From NCBI GenBank assembly GCA_022452035.1, contig JAKURV010000001.1, positions 1 to 64,000 of the forward strand: DNA of 64,000 nucleotides, in the 5' to 3' direction. Both the position numbers and the translations under genes were made by a program. Positions 11,405 to 20,727 of the stretch are shown here, in pieces. The first letter of the stretch is position 1; every line of letters starts with the position of its first letter. This DNA comes from Acidimicrobiales bacterium. GTDB taxonomy: Bacteria > Actinomycetota > Acidimicrobiia > Acidimicrobiales > MedAcidi-G1. Below the pieces are notes generated by a model. It saw only the letters and a program-made list of their open reading frames with translations. It was not told the origin of the DNA and did no database searches.

Positions 11405-11998
11405 TCAGTGCCGACCTTTCTCAATGAACCTCATGGCCTCCAGGCGAGTGGAGACCTCGTCTCGGAACACGCCGTGGACCGCCGAGGTGACGGTGACCGC
11501 CCCCGGCTTCTGGACCCCGCGCATGGACATGCACAGGTGCTCGGCTTCGATAACCACCAGGGTGCCTTGGGGTTCCAGGGTGTGCTGGATAGCACCGGCC
11601 ACCTGGGAGGTCAGGCGCTCTTGGATCTGCAGGCGCCGGGAGAAGCCATCTACAAGGCGGGCCAACTTGGAGAGGCCGGTAATCATGCCGCCTTTCTGCG
11701 GGATGTAGGCCACGTGGGCCACGCCGAAGAACGGCAATAGGTGGTGCTCGCAGAGCGAGTAGACGGGGATGTCGCGGACCATGACCATCTCGTCGTGTTC
11801 GAGGTCGAAGGTCCGGACGAGGTAGTCGGCGGGGTCCTCATGTAGGCCGCTGCAAACCTCGGCGTACATACGGGCCACCCGGGCTGGCGTCTCTTGTAGG
11901 CCGTCTCGGCTGGGATCCTCGCCGAGAGCGACCAGGATCTCGGCCACCGCCGCCTCGATACGGTCCAGGTCAACAGGTTGGCCTACGTCGGCGGTCAC
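11405..11998 (-). CDS. folE: GTP cyclohydrolase I
   Basis: FolE opens GTP to dihydroneopterin triphosphate, the first folate step. The 197 residues contain the zinc-binding Cys and His of [12 protein letters not shown], the [20 protein letters not shown] segment and the [16 protein letters not shown] motif with the second zinc Cys. The GTG at 11998 overlaps the hpt stop by four bases. In many actinobacteria ftsH lies between hpt and folE; here the two genes overlap directly. Confidence 0.97.
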   Translation of the reverse strand: MTADVGQPVDLDRIEAAVAEILVALGEDPSRDGLQETPARVARMYAEVCSGLHEDPADYLVRTFDLEHDEMVMVRDIPVYSLCEHHLLPFFGVAHVAYIPQKGGMITGLSKLARLVDGFSRRLQIQERLTSQVAGAIQHTLEPQGTLVVIEAEHLCMSMRGVQKPGAVTVTSAVHGVFRDEVSTRLEAMRFIEKGRH

Positions 11999-12576
11999 CC
12001 GGACTCCCCGTCGTCGGGCTCCGAAACCACGACCCGGATGTCGGGAAGGTTCCGGAAGCGCTCGTTGACGTCCAACCCATAGCCCACCAGGAAGTCGCCG
12101 GGGACCCGGAAGCCCTCGTACCGAAGGACGGCCCCGTCCACCCGATGGTTCTCCCGAACCAGAAGGGCGCAGACCTCGAGGCTGGCCGGGTTACGGGCCA
12201 GAAGGTTGCGGCGCAGGTAGTTCAGGGTCAGGCCACTGTCCACGATGTCCTCAACGAGGATGACGTCGCGACCGGCCAGGTCGAGGTCCAGGTCTTTAAC
12301 GATCCGCACCACCCCGGACGACCGGGTGGAGTGGCCGTAGGAGGACACGGCCATGAAGTCAAACTCGACCGGCAGATCGATGGCTCGGGCCAGGTCACTC
12401 ATGAACATGAAGGCGCCCTTGAGTACCCCGACCAGCAACGGGGCCCGACCGGCGTAGTCGGCGGTGATCTCCTCGCCCAGGGCCCGGATCCGGGCCTGGA
12501 GGTCTTCTTCGGAGACCAGTAGTCGACCGGCGGTGTACCCGTCGGACGTGGCGGACGCGGACGGGTCTACGGCCAT
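11995..12576 (-). CDS. hpt: Hypoxanthine phosphoribosyltransferase
   Basis: It salvages hypoxanthine (and guanine) to IMP/GMP using PRPP. The 193 residues include [26 protein letters not shown], and the PRPP-binding signature [27 protein letters not shown] near the end is the purine-contact region. It follows tilS by nine bases and overlaps folE, the common actinobacterial tilS-hpt linkage. Confidence 0.96.
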   Translation of the reverse strand: MAVDPSASATSDGYTAGRLLVSEEDLQARIRALGEEITADYAGRAPLLVGVLKGAFMFMSDLARAIDLPVEFDFMAVSSYGHSTRSSGVVRIVKDLDLDLAGRDVILVEDIVDSGLTLNYLRRNLLARNPASLEVCALLVRENHRVDGAVLRYEGFRVPGDFLVGYGLDVNERFRNLPDIRVVVSEPDDGESG

Positions 12577-12585
12577 GGCCCGACC

Positions 12586-13488
12586 CTAGCGGTGCCCATG
12601 GGAGAGGCGGCCCGCTGAGCGAGTCACCCGGTGGCCGCCCACCACCTCGGCAGCGCGGACTCGGCCCCGAACCACGTCAAGCACCCGCTCTACCGAGGCG
12701 GCGTCGGGCGAACGGCCGGCGTCGCGGTCGGTCAGCCAGGACCGAAGGGCCAGGCGGACTAGGTCATCAGATAGGTCGGATAGGGACCGTACGTCCGTCG
12801 GGTCGACATCGGCCACTAGGCCGGCCAGTAGTCCGGCCGCCTCCCTGGCCCGTGCAGCATGCCGGGCCAGCAGCGGCACCGGGTCACGGCCCGAGATCTC
12901 GGCCAGTAACGGCATCACCTCGTGGCGGAGCCGGTTGCGGACGAAACGCGGGTCGTTGTTCATAGGGTCGCAAACCGGCTGCAGGCCGACGGCCGTGCAC
13001 AGGGCTGACGTCTCGTGGCGACGTAGGGCCAGCAGGGGACGTCGCTGCGGCGCCCCGATGCCGGCCGCTCCCGGCACTCCGGCCCCCCGAAGCAGGTTGA
13101 GCAGCACTGTCTCGGCCTGGTCGTCGGCCGTGTGCCCGGTGAGTACCCCGGGCGGGAGGACGGCCCGCCGGACGTCCCGGGCCCGCTCTTCGAGATTCGA
13201 ACCTGGTTCCACCTGGGCCACCACCGAACGGGCCGTCGCCCCGCGGTCGGTAGCTGTCCGGACCACCCACGCCCCTTCGTCGGCCGAGGTGGGTCGTAGG
13301 CCGTGGTCGACGTGCCATGCCGTGACCTCCAGGCCGGCGTCAAGGGCCAGCACCAGGAGCGCCATGGAATCGGGACCACCGGACACCGCGCAGTCCACCG
13401 GGGTCCCGGCGGGGGGAAAGGCGCAGCGGTCCAGCAGGTCAGCGGGTCGTAGGCCAGCCGCCGGGCCAGTGTCGTCGGATGCCGTCAC
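12586..13488 (-). CDS. tilS: tRNA(Ile)-lysidine synthetase
   Basis: TilS converts C34 of the CAU-anticodon tRNA-Ile to lysidine so that it reads AUA. The PP-loop SGGPDSM lies about 40 residues in, followed by AWHVDHGLRP, LTGHTADDQAETVLLNLLRG and FVRNRLRHEVMPLL, all typical. The protein is 300 residues from the GTG at 13488 (AAGGTGG upstream); the in-frame GTG at 13497 is the alternative. It is a short form without the C-terminal TilS_C domain. The upstream metalloprotease gene ends 16 bases before it. Confidence 0.93.
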   Translation of the reverse strand: MTASDDTGPAAGLRPADLLDRCAFPPAGTPVDCAVSGGPDSMALLVLALDAGLEVTAWHVDHGLRPTSADEGAWVVRTATDRGATARSVVAQVEPGSNLEERARDVRRAVLPPGVLTGHTADDQAETVLLNLLRGAGVPGAAGIGAPQRRPLLALRRHETSALCTAVGLQPVCDPMNNDPRFVRNRLRHEVMPLLAEISGRDPVPLLARHAARAREAAGLLAGLVADVDPTDVRSLSDLSDDLVRLALRSWLTDRDAGRSPDAASVERVLDVVRGRVRAAEVVGGHRVTRSAGRLSHGHR

Positions 13489-13504
13489 AACCGCCACCTT
13501 CCGG

Positions 13505-14590
13505 TCAGCCGGCCACTGGCTCAGCTGGGGCGGATGCCATCCGCTGGATCCACTGGTCGGGCTGGCGGATCTCATCGAGGCCAGGCAGGTGGGACGGGTC
13601 CTCCCAAACCTGGTCCAGCAAAGCGGTGCCACCGTGGGCCTCCACGGCGGCGATGAACGCCTCACCCTGCGCGTACTGGGCCAGTTTGGCCTCCAGCCCG
13701 ACCAGGCGCTGGAAGACCCTCGTTACTCCAGACGCGGTGCGCCGACGGTCAGCCATGACCCGGGCGAAGCGATCGGCGCCCTCCACGATGCCCTCCCCGG
13801 CCCGACTCATGGTTACGTCGCCGTGCCCCTCCAGGAGGCTCATCAGGCCGGCGATCCGATCCAGGTTGGCCTGTTGTTCGGGTGACGAGATGGCCCCTAG
13901 CACGCCGCCCCCGGACCTCCCGTCGGCCGGATCCCCGGACCGCCGCCGGTCAACCAAGGACCGAAGGGCGGCGGTCAGGTCGAACGATTCGGTCTCGTTT
14001 CCGTCCAGGATGCCCGACACCAGCCCTAGGTAGTGCTCTCGCATCCACGGCACTCCCATGAACTGGGCCCGGTGGGTGACCTCGTGAAGGGCCAGCCACA
14101 GGCGAAAGTCGGTCGTCGAGAAGGCGTACCGGCGCTCAAGGGCCACCAGGTTGGGACCCACGTAGTAGACGAGATCCTGGTCCTCAGCCGCTTCGTCCTC
14201 CAGCACCAAGAGGTCGTACTGGCCCAACACCCGGGTGGACATCCACCCCAGTACGACTCCCAGCTCAACGGCCCCGATCCGGGTGGCCAGCGCCGATGGG
14301 CCGCCGCCGGGACTGTCGGCCATACGTTCAAACAACGGACGCAGGAGGCGCTGCAGCGAGGCCAGGTTGGCCCGGATCCAGTCGGCCCGGTCGACGACTC
14401 GGGCCCGGGCATCACCTGATAGGGCCCGCAGCCCAGTGGTGGTGGCTACCAACTCCTCGGCACGCGCCGTGTGGACGTCGAACTCCCTGGTCAGGCCTTC
14501 GAGGTGGTGGGCTCCGCCGAAGGGTGCCCGGTTGGCGACTCGAACGGCCACCTGTTCGGCCAGGGACCAGTCGACGAATACCTCGTTCAC
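13505..14590 (-). CDS. Zincin_2-family metalloprotease-like protein (coenzyme F420 biosynthesis-associated)
   Basis: The 361 residues match the actinobacterial Zincin_2 family, found mainly in F420-producing genomes; its substrate is unknown. The zinc motif is LHEVTHRAQF (HExxH). It is preceded by YVGPNLVALERRY and followed by VPWMREHYLGLV, both typical of the family. The C-terminal part is helical, with FQRLVGLEAKLAQYAQGEAF. It sits directly upstream of tilS, a conserved actinobacterial arrangement. The LLM oxidoreductase at 17.4 kb also suggests that the organism makes F420. Catalytic function has not been shown for this family as far as I know. Confidence 0.88.
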   Translation of the reverse strand: MNEVFVDWSLAEQVAVRVANRAPFGGAHHLEGLTREFDVHTARAEELVATTTGLRALSGDARARVVDRADWIRANLASLQRLLRPLFERMADSPGGGPSALATRIGAVELGVVLGWMSTRVLGQYDLLVLEDEAAEDQDLVYYVGPNLVALERRYAFSTTDFRLWLALHEVTHRAQFMGVPWMREHYLGLVSGILDGNETESFDLTAALRSLVDRRRSGDPADGRSGGGVLGAISSPEQQANLDRIAGLMSLLEGHGDVTMSRAGEGIVEGADRFARVMADRRRTASGVTRVFQRLVGLEAKLAQYAQGEAFIAAVEAHGGTALLDQVWEDPSHLPGLDEIRQPDQWIQRMASAPAEPVAG

Positions 14591-14647
14591 GGGGCGGTCG
14601 GGGACATCGGCGCGACGGGCGGGGGCCGGACGAAACCCGACCGGCGG

Positions 14648-14782
14648 TCAGCGCCTGGGATAGCGGGTGGACGAGACCTTCTGGAAATAGCCAACCAGGG
14701 TGGCCACGGTGAGGGCGAAAGCGCCGATGGCTAGCGGTACGGCTAGCCAGTAGTGCCAGATCACTCCTGCGAACACGTTCAT
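14648..14782 (-). CDS. Small single-pass membrane protein, unknown function
   Basis: A 44-codon frame starts at the ATG at 14782. About 25 hydrophobic residues (WLAVPLAIGAFALTVATLVGY) form one transmembrane helix, followed by a short basic tail ending in RYPRR. There is only a weak purine-rich site upstream. It lies between the tRNA-Thr gene and the metalloprotease gene, on the same strand as both. Tiny proteins of this shape are common in actinobacteria, and I do not recognise a named family. Coding is supported by the clean hydrophobic pattern and fit to the gap, not by homology. Confidence 0.55.
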   Translation of the reverse strand: MNVFAGVIWHYWLAVPLAIGAFALTVATLVGYFQKVSSTRYPRR

Positions 14783-14851
14783 GGGTGGGATCCTAGGGGG
14801 TCGGTCAGCGGGTGGGGCACGAGGCTCGGCCGGGCGCTGGGGGTCTGGACG

Positions 14852-14924
14852 AGCCCGCGCGGGGAATCGAACCCCGGACCTATTCATTACGAGTGAATCG
14901 CTCTTCCGACTGAGCTACACGGGC
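14852..14924 (-). tRNA. tRNA-Thr, anticodon CGU
   Basis: Reading the minus strand from 14924 gives a full 73-base cloverleaf. The seven-base acceptor stem is GCCCGTG paired with CGCGGGC (one G-U). The D-arm contains AGCTCAGTCGG, the anticodon stem ATTCA/TGAAT encloses loop CTCGTAA with anticodon CGT, and the T-arm contains GGTTCGAATCC. The discriminator is U, and no CCA is encoded. It decodes ACG threonine codons. Confidence 0.95.
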
Positions 14925-15010
14925 CGGGGCCGGCCCCGAGGGCCGGCCACCGAGGCAGCGTAACGGTCGGGGCCGGTGCACCGTCCCGGTGTGCCTCCCC
15001 AAGGGCGACC

Positions 15011-17353
15011 TCAGGTCCCCGGGCGCTCCAGGGGGGCCCAGGCCAGGAGCAGACGCTTCTCGCCCTTGGCGGCGAAACGCACGACCGCCTCGGCTCGGTC
15101 TCCCTCACCGTGCACCGACTCGACCACGCCGTCGCCCCAGGCCCGGTGGACCACATCGTCGCCAGGCTGCAGGCCCAACTCGTGGGCGCCGGTGGACGAG
15201 GGGCCCGACGCCGACTCAGAGGGCCCGCGGCCACCACCGAACACCGTGCCCGCCGGCTCGTCGTCCGGACGGTGGCGGGGAGGCGTCGGGTCGAACCAAC
15301 CCCGGTCCGAGGCCGTGTCTCCTTCCCGACTGCCTCGACTGCCCCGGCTGCCCCACCCGCCATCCTGGCGGGTCGCCGTCCGGCTCTCCTCGGCGTCGAC
15401 CATAAGGTCGTCGGGGATTTCGCTCAGGAACCGGCTGGGTGGGTTGTATTGGGTCTGGCCGTGCAGCATGCGGCTCCAGGCGTGGCTGAGGTGTAGTCGC
15501 TCCCGGGCCCGGGTGATGCCTACGTAGGCCAGGCGACGCTCCTCTTCCAACTCGTCCGGATCGCCGAGTGCCCGCTGGTGGGGGAAGACGCCGTCCTCCA
15601 TTCCGACCACAAAGACCACCGGGTACTCCAACCCCTTGGCGGCGTGCATGGTCATGAGAACGACCTGGCCGACGTCGTCGTCCTCGCCGCCGTCAGGCAG
15701 ATCGTCGGTGTCGGCTACCAGCCCGACCCGCTCAAGAAACTCATCCACGTCGGTGAACTCGGAGGCCACGCCGACCAGCTCGGCCAGGTTCTCCAACCGG
15801 CCTTCGGATTCAATGGTGTGTTCGGCCCGCAGCTCGTCGAGGTAGTTCGACCGGTCCAGCGCCCGTTCCAAGATGTTCCCCGGTCCGTCATCCAAGGTGG
15901 CGGCCAGGTCGTCCACCAGAGCTAGGAAGGAACGAATCCCTGCGGCCGCCCGTCCGGTGACGCCTGCTTCCTCAGCGGACCGCAGAGCCCCCATGAAGCC
16001 GACGTCGTTGGCCACCGCCCGGGCGTCCACCCTGGCTACTGAGGTGTCACCCACGCCTCGCCGTGGCACGTTCAACACCCGTCGTGCCGCTACCTCGTCG
16101 GCCGGGTTGGCGGCCAGCTTCAGGTAGGCCATGGCGTCGCGTACCTCTCGCCGGTCGTAAAACCGAGTGCCGCCTACCACCCGGTACGGCACGCCAAGCC
16201 GGACCAGCTGTTCCTCCACGGCCCGGCTCTGGGCGTTGGTGCGGTAGAAGATGGCAAGCTCCGACCAGGGACGGCCCTCAGCCCGGAGCGCCCGGAGGCG
16301 ACCCGCCACCCACGCCGCCTCGTCCACCTCGTCATCCGCGCGGAAGCGGACGATGCGGTCGCCTGGACCGGCGGCCGTCCACAGTTCCTTGGGTTTACGG
16401 CCCGGGTTCTTCGTGATGACGGCGTTAGCGGCGTCGAGGATGGTCTGCGAGGACCGGTAGTTCTGGTCCAGGACCACCACGGTGGCATCCGGGAAGGTCC
16501 GCTCGAACTCCAAGATGTTGCGGATGTCGGCGCCCCGGAAACGGTAGATGGACTGGTCGCTGTCGCCCACCGCGCAGACGTTGCGGTGCCCGGCACCCAG
16601 CAGCATCACCAGGTCGTTCTGGACCCGGTTGGTGTCCTGGTACTCATCGACCAGCACGTGCTCGAACCGTTGCCGGTAGTGCTCCAGGACGTCGGGGTGC
16701 TCGCGGAGGAGTCGAACGGCGTTGTCCAGCAGGTCGTCGAAGTCCATGGCCCCAGCCTTACGGAGCCGGGTTTGGTACTCGGCAAACACCTCGCCTAGGT
16801 GGCGTTCATAGGGGCCGACGGCTTGCTCGGCGTAGGTGGTCGCTGACCGGCCCTCGTTCTTGGCCGTCGAGATAGCAGCGTGGATGGCCCGAGACGGAAA
16901 CCGCTTGGTATCTAGGTTCAGGTCACGAACCACGTGACTGGTGAGGCGTACAGCGTCGCCCTGGTCGTAGATGCTGAACCTGGACGGGTATCCGAGTTGC
17001 TCGGCGTCCCGGCGCAGGATCCGCACGCAGGCCGAGTGAAAGGTCGAGACCCACATCCGGTGGGCCACCGGACCCACCAGGGCGGCCACCCGCTCCTTCA
17101 TCTCTCCGGCCGCCTTGTTGGTGAAGGTGATGGCCAGCAGTGCAAACGGTGACACCCCTCGCTCCCCTACCAAGTGGGCGATGCGTCGGGTCAGGACCCG
17201 GGTCTTTCCCGAGCCGGCCCCGGCCACCACCAGTAGGGGACCCATCGGGTGGGTGACGGCGTCCAGTTGGGCTGGGTTCAGGCCTTCGGACAACCCCTCC
17301 ACCGGACGGGGACTCACCCCGTTGGGAACCGGATCCGGGTCGAAGGGAGCCAT
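15011..17353 (-). CDS. pcrA: ATP-dependent DNA helicase PcrA/UvrD
   Basis: This is a superfamily 1A 3'-5' helicase used in repair and replication restart. The 780 residues are typical. The motifs run in order: NPAQLDAVTHPMGPLLVVAGAGSGKT region (Q motif and motif I), AITFTNKAAGEMKERV (Ia), VLVDEYQDTN (II), VGDSDQSIYRFRGAD (III), LDQNYRSSQTIL (IV), VVLMTMHAAKGLEYPVVF (V) and RRLAYVGITRARERL (VI). A Gly/Ser-rich linker and a PcrA-type C-terminal Tudor-like segment (GDDVVHRAWGDGVVESV) close the protein. The ATG at 17353 begins MAPFDPDPVPNG. It is divergent from the LLM gene across 82 bases. Confidence 0.95.
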   Translation of the reverse strand: MAPFDPDPVPNGVSPRPVEGLSEGLNPAQLDAVTHPMGPLLVVAGAGSGKTRVLTRRIAHLVGERGVSPFALLAITFTNKAAGEMKERVAALVGPVAHRMWVSTFHSACVRILRRDAEQLGYPSRFSIYDQGDAVRLTSHVVRDLNLDTKRFPSRAIHAAISTAKNEGRSATTYAEQAVGPYERHLGEVFAEYQTRLRKAGAMDFDDLLDNAVRLLREHPDVLEHYRQRFEHVLVDEYQDTNRVQNDLVMLLGAGHRNVCAVGDSDQSIYRFRGADIRNILEFERTFPDATVVVLDQNYRSSQTILDAANAVITKNPGRKPKELWTAAGPGDRIVRFRADDEVDEAAWVAGRLRALRAEGRPWSELAIFYRTNAQSRAVEEQLVRLGVPYRVVGGTRFYDRREVRDAMAYLKLAANPADEVAARRVLNVPRRGVGDTSVARVDARAVANDVGFMGALRSAEEAGVTGRAAAGIRSFLALVDDLAATLDDGPGNILERALDRSNYLDELRAEHTIESEGRLENLAELVGVASEFTDVDEFLERVGLVADTDDLPDGGEDDDVGQVVLMTMHAAKGLEYPVVFVVGMEDGVFPHQRALGDPDELEEERRLAYVGITRARERLHLSHAWSRMLHGQTQYNPPSRFLSEIPDDLMVDAEESRTATRQDGGWGSRGSRGSREGDTASDRGWFDPTPPRHRPDDEPAGTVFGGGRGPSESASGPSSTGAHELGLQPGDDVVHRAWGDGVVESVHGEGDRAEAVVRFAAKGEKRLLLAWAPLERPGT

Positions 17354-17435
17354 CGGGCGCACCCTACCGGTGGTCGGCGACGGGCTCCGGGGTGCCTTCG
17401 GGGCGGTACTCCGGTGTGGCATAGGGTGGCCCGCC

Positions 17436-18368
17436 ATGACCCGAACGTTTCGCTTCAGCGTCCAGGCCTCGGCTCCGCGGCCGGCCGCCGAGTGGCGGGA
17501 GATCGGCCGCCGGGCCGAGGATCTCGGCTACTCGGCCCTCTCGGTCTCGGACCATCTGGACGCCGAGATGGCGCCGCTGATCGCCCTGGCCGTCACCGCC
17601 GAGGCCACCCGCGACCTACGACTCACCACCTTGGTGCTGGGCAATGACTTCAGGCATCCGCTCTTTCTGGCTAAGCAGGCGGCGACGCTGGACCTGCTGT
17701 CCGACGGGCGCCTGGAGCTGGGCCTCGGGGCTGGCTGGAAGACCACCGACTATGACCAGTCGGGGATTCCTCTGGACCGGCCTGGGGTGCGCATCGCTCG
17801 GTTAGCCGAAGCGGTGAAGCTTCTGAAGCACTGCTTCGGAGAGGGCCCGTTTGACTTCGAGGGCGAGCACTACACCGTGCGGGGCTACGACGGGCAGCCC
17901 ACCTGTATCCAGTCCCCCCACCCGCCGTTCCTGCTAGCTGGTGGCGGGCGGCGCATGCTGAGCCTTGCGGCCCGGGAGGCCGACATCGTCGGGCTGAACG
18001 CCAATATGGCGGCTGGGGTGATCGACCAGCGTGCCGGGGCCACGGCCACCGTTGAGGCCACCGACGAGAAGCTGGGCTGGATCCGCGAGGCGGCCGGCGA
18101 CCGGTTGGACGACATCGAGCTCCAGACCCGGGTGCACATGGCCCAGATCACTGACGATCCGGTGGGCCTGGCCGAGCTCATGGCCCCCGCCCTGGGCCTA
18201 GACGCCGAGGCGGCCTTGGCCTCCCCGCACGTTCTGGTCGGTTCGACAGGGCAGTGCGTGGAAACCCTGCTGGCCTGGCGGGAACGTTGGGGCCTGACCT
18301 ACATCGGCCTCAACGAGGACGCCATGGTGGAATTCGCCCCCGTGGTGGAGGCCCTGGCCGGGGTCTGA
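17436..18368 (+). CDS. LLM-class F420-dependent oxidoreductase
   Basis: The 310 residues form a luciferase-like TIM barrel of the kind that uses the deazaflavin F420. Supporting features are LGYSALSVSDHL near the N-terminus, LGNDFRHPLFLAKQAATLDLLSDGRLELGLGAGW in the core (both family hallmarks) and FLLAGGGRRML for cofactor phosphate binding. The pattern is close to TIGR03621. The ATG at 17436 has AGGGTGG upstream. It is divergent from pcrA and converges on the unknown gene at 18406. The substrate cannot be read from the sequence. Confidence 0.85.
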   Translation: MTRTFRFSVQASAPRPAAEWREIGRRAEDLGYSALSVSDHLDAEMAPLIALAVTAEATRDLRLTTLVLGNDFRHPLFLAKQAATLDLLSDGRLELGLGAGWKTTDYDQSGIPLDRPGVRIARLAEAVKLLKHCFGEGPFDFEGEHYTVRGYDGQPTCIQSPHPPFLLAGGGRRMLSLAAREADIVGLNANMAAGVIDQRAGATATVEATDEKLGWIREAAGDRLDDIELQTRVHMAQITDDPVGLAELMAPALGLDAEAALASPHVLVGSTGQCVETLLAWRERWGLTYIGLNEDAMVEFAPVVEALAGV

Positions 18369-18405
18369 GCCCCACTGGCCCTGGCGGCACCGTGCCACCC
18401 ACCGG

Positions 18406-19227
18406 CTACCAGAGCTCGTCGACGTAGCGGTCGGTTCCGACCTCGGTCCGGAGGAACGGCGCCGCGGAGGTGACCCGGCCTACCCCGGAGGCCTCCAGAC
18501 GGGCCGCATAGTCCACGAACCGGTCCCAGCAGGCCTGGGGGGCCCCCTCCAGGAAGAACACCTGCATGGTGGCGTCTGGACCGGGGGGTGGTGAGCCGAG
18601 ATCCATGGGGGCGTTGCTGGTCATTCCATCGCGGGGCACAGCCGTCCACTGGGCACACGAGGCCACCGGCCCGTCGGTGAACAGCGGCGGTAGGCCCTCG
18701 TTGTCCAGCCAGGCGTCAAGGTCGACGGGGTCCGCGCCCCCGGTCGGCTCCACGACCACTGAGACGATCCCTGCGTAGTGGTGGTCCAGCGCCAGGTCCA
18801 CCGGTACCGGGTCCTTGTCCCGGTATCGGTTTGAACGGTGCCGGTACAGGACCGTGTGGGCGTGGCGACGCTCCTGGAATCCCCGGCCCGCCGTGTACAG
18901 CCTCACCACCTGGTCGGCCCCCCAAGCGAAGTGGTCGTCGTGGTGTCCGTCTTCCACCCAGTAGATAGCCACATAGGAACCCCGGTCGACCGGATCGCTG
19001 ATCGAGTTTCCCTTAGCCGGGAACCGCAGGTCCTTGAGTTCCCGGGTCGCCACCCAGCGGCTCCCGGCAAAACACCACGGACCGGTCATGCAGCCGCCGT
19101 AGAAGTGGTCCCGCTCGTACCACCGGTTGTAGGCCACCTCGTGGCCCGGCTCGGGGTCGACCAGCGTGTAGAGCATGCTGCCGGCCCGGACCGGATGGCC
19201 GGGGTTCAGGTCGTCGGACGGTGCCAC
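18406..19227 (-). CDS. Unknown protein, possible EthD-like two-repeat alpha/beta barrel
   Basis: The 273 residues start at a GTG at 19227 preceded by TAGGAGG, a strong site. I do not recognise a named family. The N-terminal half has a strand MLYTLVDPE followed by YNRWYERDHFYGG, the kind of motif seen in EthD-like and other dimeric alpha/beta-barrel proteins. A second similar unit appears near the end (MQVFFLEGAPQACWDRFVDYA). The middle is rich in His, Tyr and Trp. It is last in a likely operon after the thioesterase-like gene. The fold suggestion is inference, and no reaction can be named. Confidence 0.55.
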   Translation of the reverse strand: MAPSDDLNPGHPVRAGSMLYTLVDPEPGHEVAYNRWYERDHFYGGCMTGPWCFAGSRWVATRELKDLRFPAKGNSISDPVDRGSYVAIYWVEDGHHDDHFAWGADQVVRLYTAGRGFQERRHAHTVLYRHRSNRYRDKDPVPVDLALDHHYAGIVSVVVEPTGGADPVDLDAWLDNEGLPPLFTDGPVASCAQWTAVPRDGMTSNAPMDLGSPPPGPDATMQVFFLEGAPQACWDRFVDYAARLEASGVGRVTSAAPFLRTEVGTDRYVDELW

Positions 19228-19304
19228 GGGGCCTCCTACGGGTGGTCGGACTTCCCCAGCGTGGAGCCGGCCCCGGTCCGGTGCAAACCGGCCGACCGGG
19301 CTGC

Positions 19305-20123
19305 TCAGCGGGGTTCGATGAGAATGGAGGCGGTGGCCCGGCCTACCCGACCACCCAGGTCGTAGAGGACGGCGTCGGACAGGCCGATGCCGTCCCCGTT
19401 GTTCTTGTGGAGGCCGCGGAGGCCGACCCAGTCGCCCACCGGGTCCCGGAAGGCGGAAACCGTCAGGTCGGCGTTGACGGTGATCCAGGCGTCCGGTTTG
19501 AGGTACTGGGCGGCCATGGACGCCATGTCGGCGATGGCGGCGAGGCGGACGAATGGGCTGGTCGGGTGGCCCTCGACCATCTCGTTGTGCAGGCGGAGCC
19601 ACAGCAGGCCTGGGGCACCGCTCCGGTATGCCCCCTCCTGGCGCAGCTCAACGGCCCGGAGGAACGCGGGGACGCCGACACCGACCATCGATAATTCGAC
19701 CGGTTCGTCGGGCATTGGGTGCGGGTCGTCCTCAGCGTGGGCCGTGCGGACCGGGTCCACTGGGTTCGGGGTATCGCCCACCCGCATCCGCAGCGTGGTC
19801 GACCGGGCCACCTCTACCTCGTCGGCGTAGAGCGACGCTCGGACTACCTGGATGCGTCGCCCGGCCCGCAGCACCTCGACCTCGGGCCGAATCGGGTCCA
19901 GCGGGACCCCTCGCATCAGGTCGACGGTGTGGCGGCAAGTGCGCATGGGTTCCGCGGTGGGCACCGATTCAGCCAGATGGGCCAGAACGCCGGAGACCGT
20001 TCCTCCGTGTTGGACCGACGGGTCCCACGGTCCGCCAGCCAAGGGCCCGGGAACCAGCAGGCCGTCGCGTTCGGTGAAGAACGGTTCGGTTTCGAAAAGC
20101 GGCGGGCTGATGGGTGCGCTCAC
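19305..20123 (-). CDS. Acyl-CoA thioesterase-like (double hotdog) protein
   Basis: The 272 residues resemble TesB-like/thioesterase-superfamily proteins: an N-terminal hotdog with GPWDPSVQHGGTVSGVLAHLAES (the catalytic-region helix), a linker, then a second hotdog with LWLRLHNEMVEG, IADMASMAA and ITVNADLTVSAFRDPVGDWVGL. The final strand contains GRVGRATASI. The GTG at 20123 follows the upstream gene stop by seven bases. The acyl substrate is unknown. It is co-directional with the DinB-fold gene upstream and the unknown gene downstream. Confidence 0.8.
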   Translation of the reverse strand: MSAPISPPLFETEPFFTERDGLLVPGPLAGGPWDPSVQHGGTVSGVLAHLAESVPTAEPMRTCRHTVDLMRGVPLDPIRPEVEVLRAGRRIQVVRASLYADEVEVARSTTLRMRVGDTPNPVDPVRTAHAEDDPHPMPDEPVELSMVGVGVPAFLRAVELRQEGAYRSGAPGLLWLRLHNEMVEGHPTSPFVRLAAIADMASMAAQYLKPDAWITVNADLTVSAFRDPVGDWVGLRGLHKNNGDGIGLSDAVLYDLGGRVGRATASILIEPR

Positions 20124-20130
20124 CCGGGGA

Positions 20131-20727
20131 TCATGCCGTCCGACCGAGCAGCGATAGGAGTCGGACGCCGGCTAACGCCCCTTCGGGGGGCAGGACCGGT
20201 GAGCCGAACAAGTCCGCCATGGCGTCAGATCCAGCCAACGGAAGCCAGAAGTCCAGGCACCGCTCGGCCAGCGACTCGGGCAGTTCGGCGTCGCAACCGC
20301 ACGCCCGCGCCAGGTCCCAGCCGTGGGCCAGGTTCTCGGTGACCCGGAACCCGACGACCACCCCACCCGGTAGGTCACCCAGGGAGTGGGGATGGAGGGC
20401 GTCGAGCACGCCGTCGGCCGAGGCGGCGTTCAGAGCAGCTAGGGCCGTACCCCGCCAGGCGGCCATCGGATCCAATCCCAGGATGGAGGGGTCCACCTCG
20501 GTGTCCCACGACCCACCCTCCCGGAGCAACCGGGCGACCAGGGCCTCACCGGTGACTACGTGGGCGACGAGCGTTTGAACGTCCCAGTCGTCACACGGTG
20601 TAGGTCGGTCCCAGTCCGATCCGGTGACCGCAGACAGGCGCTCCCCGAAAAAGGCGCAGGCCGAGGAATAGGCGGCCAGGGTGTCAGAGTGCTCGCCGTC
20701 CGACAGGCCGGCGGCGTTTACTCCCAC
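20131..20727 (-). CDS. DinB/maleylpyruvate-isomerase-fold protein (TIGR03086-like)
   Basis: The 198 residues follow the mycothiol-dependent metalloenzyme fold common in actinobacteria. [23 protein letters not shown] carries the first metal histidine, and [18 protein letters not shown] carries later metal-binding positions. The likely GTG start at 20727 lies inside the last codons of guaA (10-base overlap), so translation is probably coupled. The reaction is unknown; family members include isomerases and thiol transferases. Confidence 0.75.
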   Translation of the reverse strand: MGVNAAGLSDGEHSDTLAAYSSACAFFGERLSAVTGSDWDRPTPCDDWDVQTLVAHVVTGEALVARLLREGGSWDTEVDPSILGLDPMAAWRGTALAALNAASADGVLDALHPHSLGDLPGGVVVGFRVTENLAHGWDLARACGCDAELPESLAERCLDFWLPLAGSDAMADLFGSPVLPPEGALAGVRLLSLLGRTA

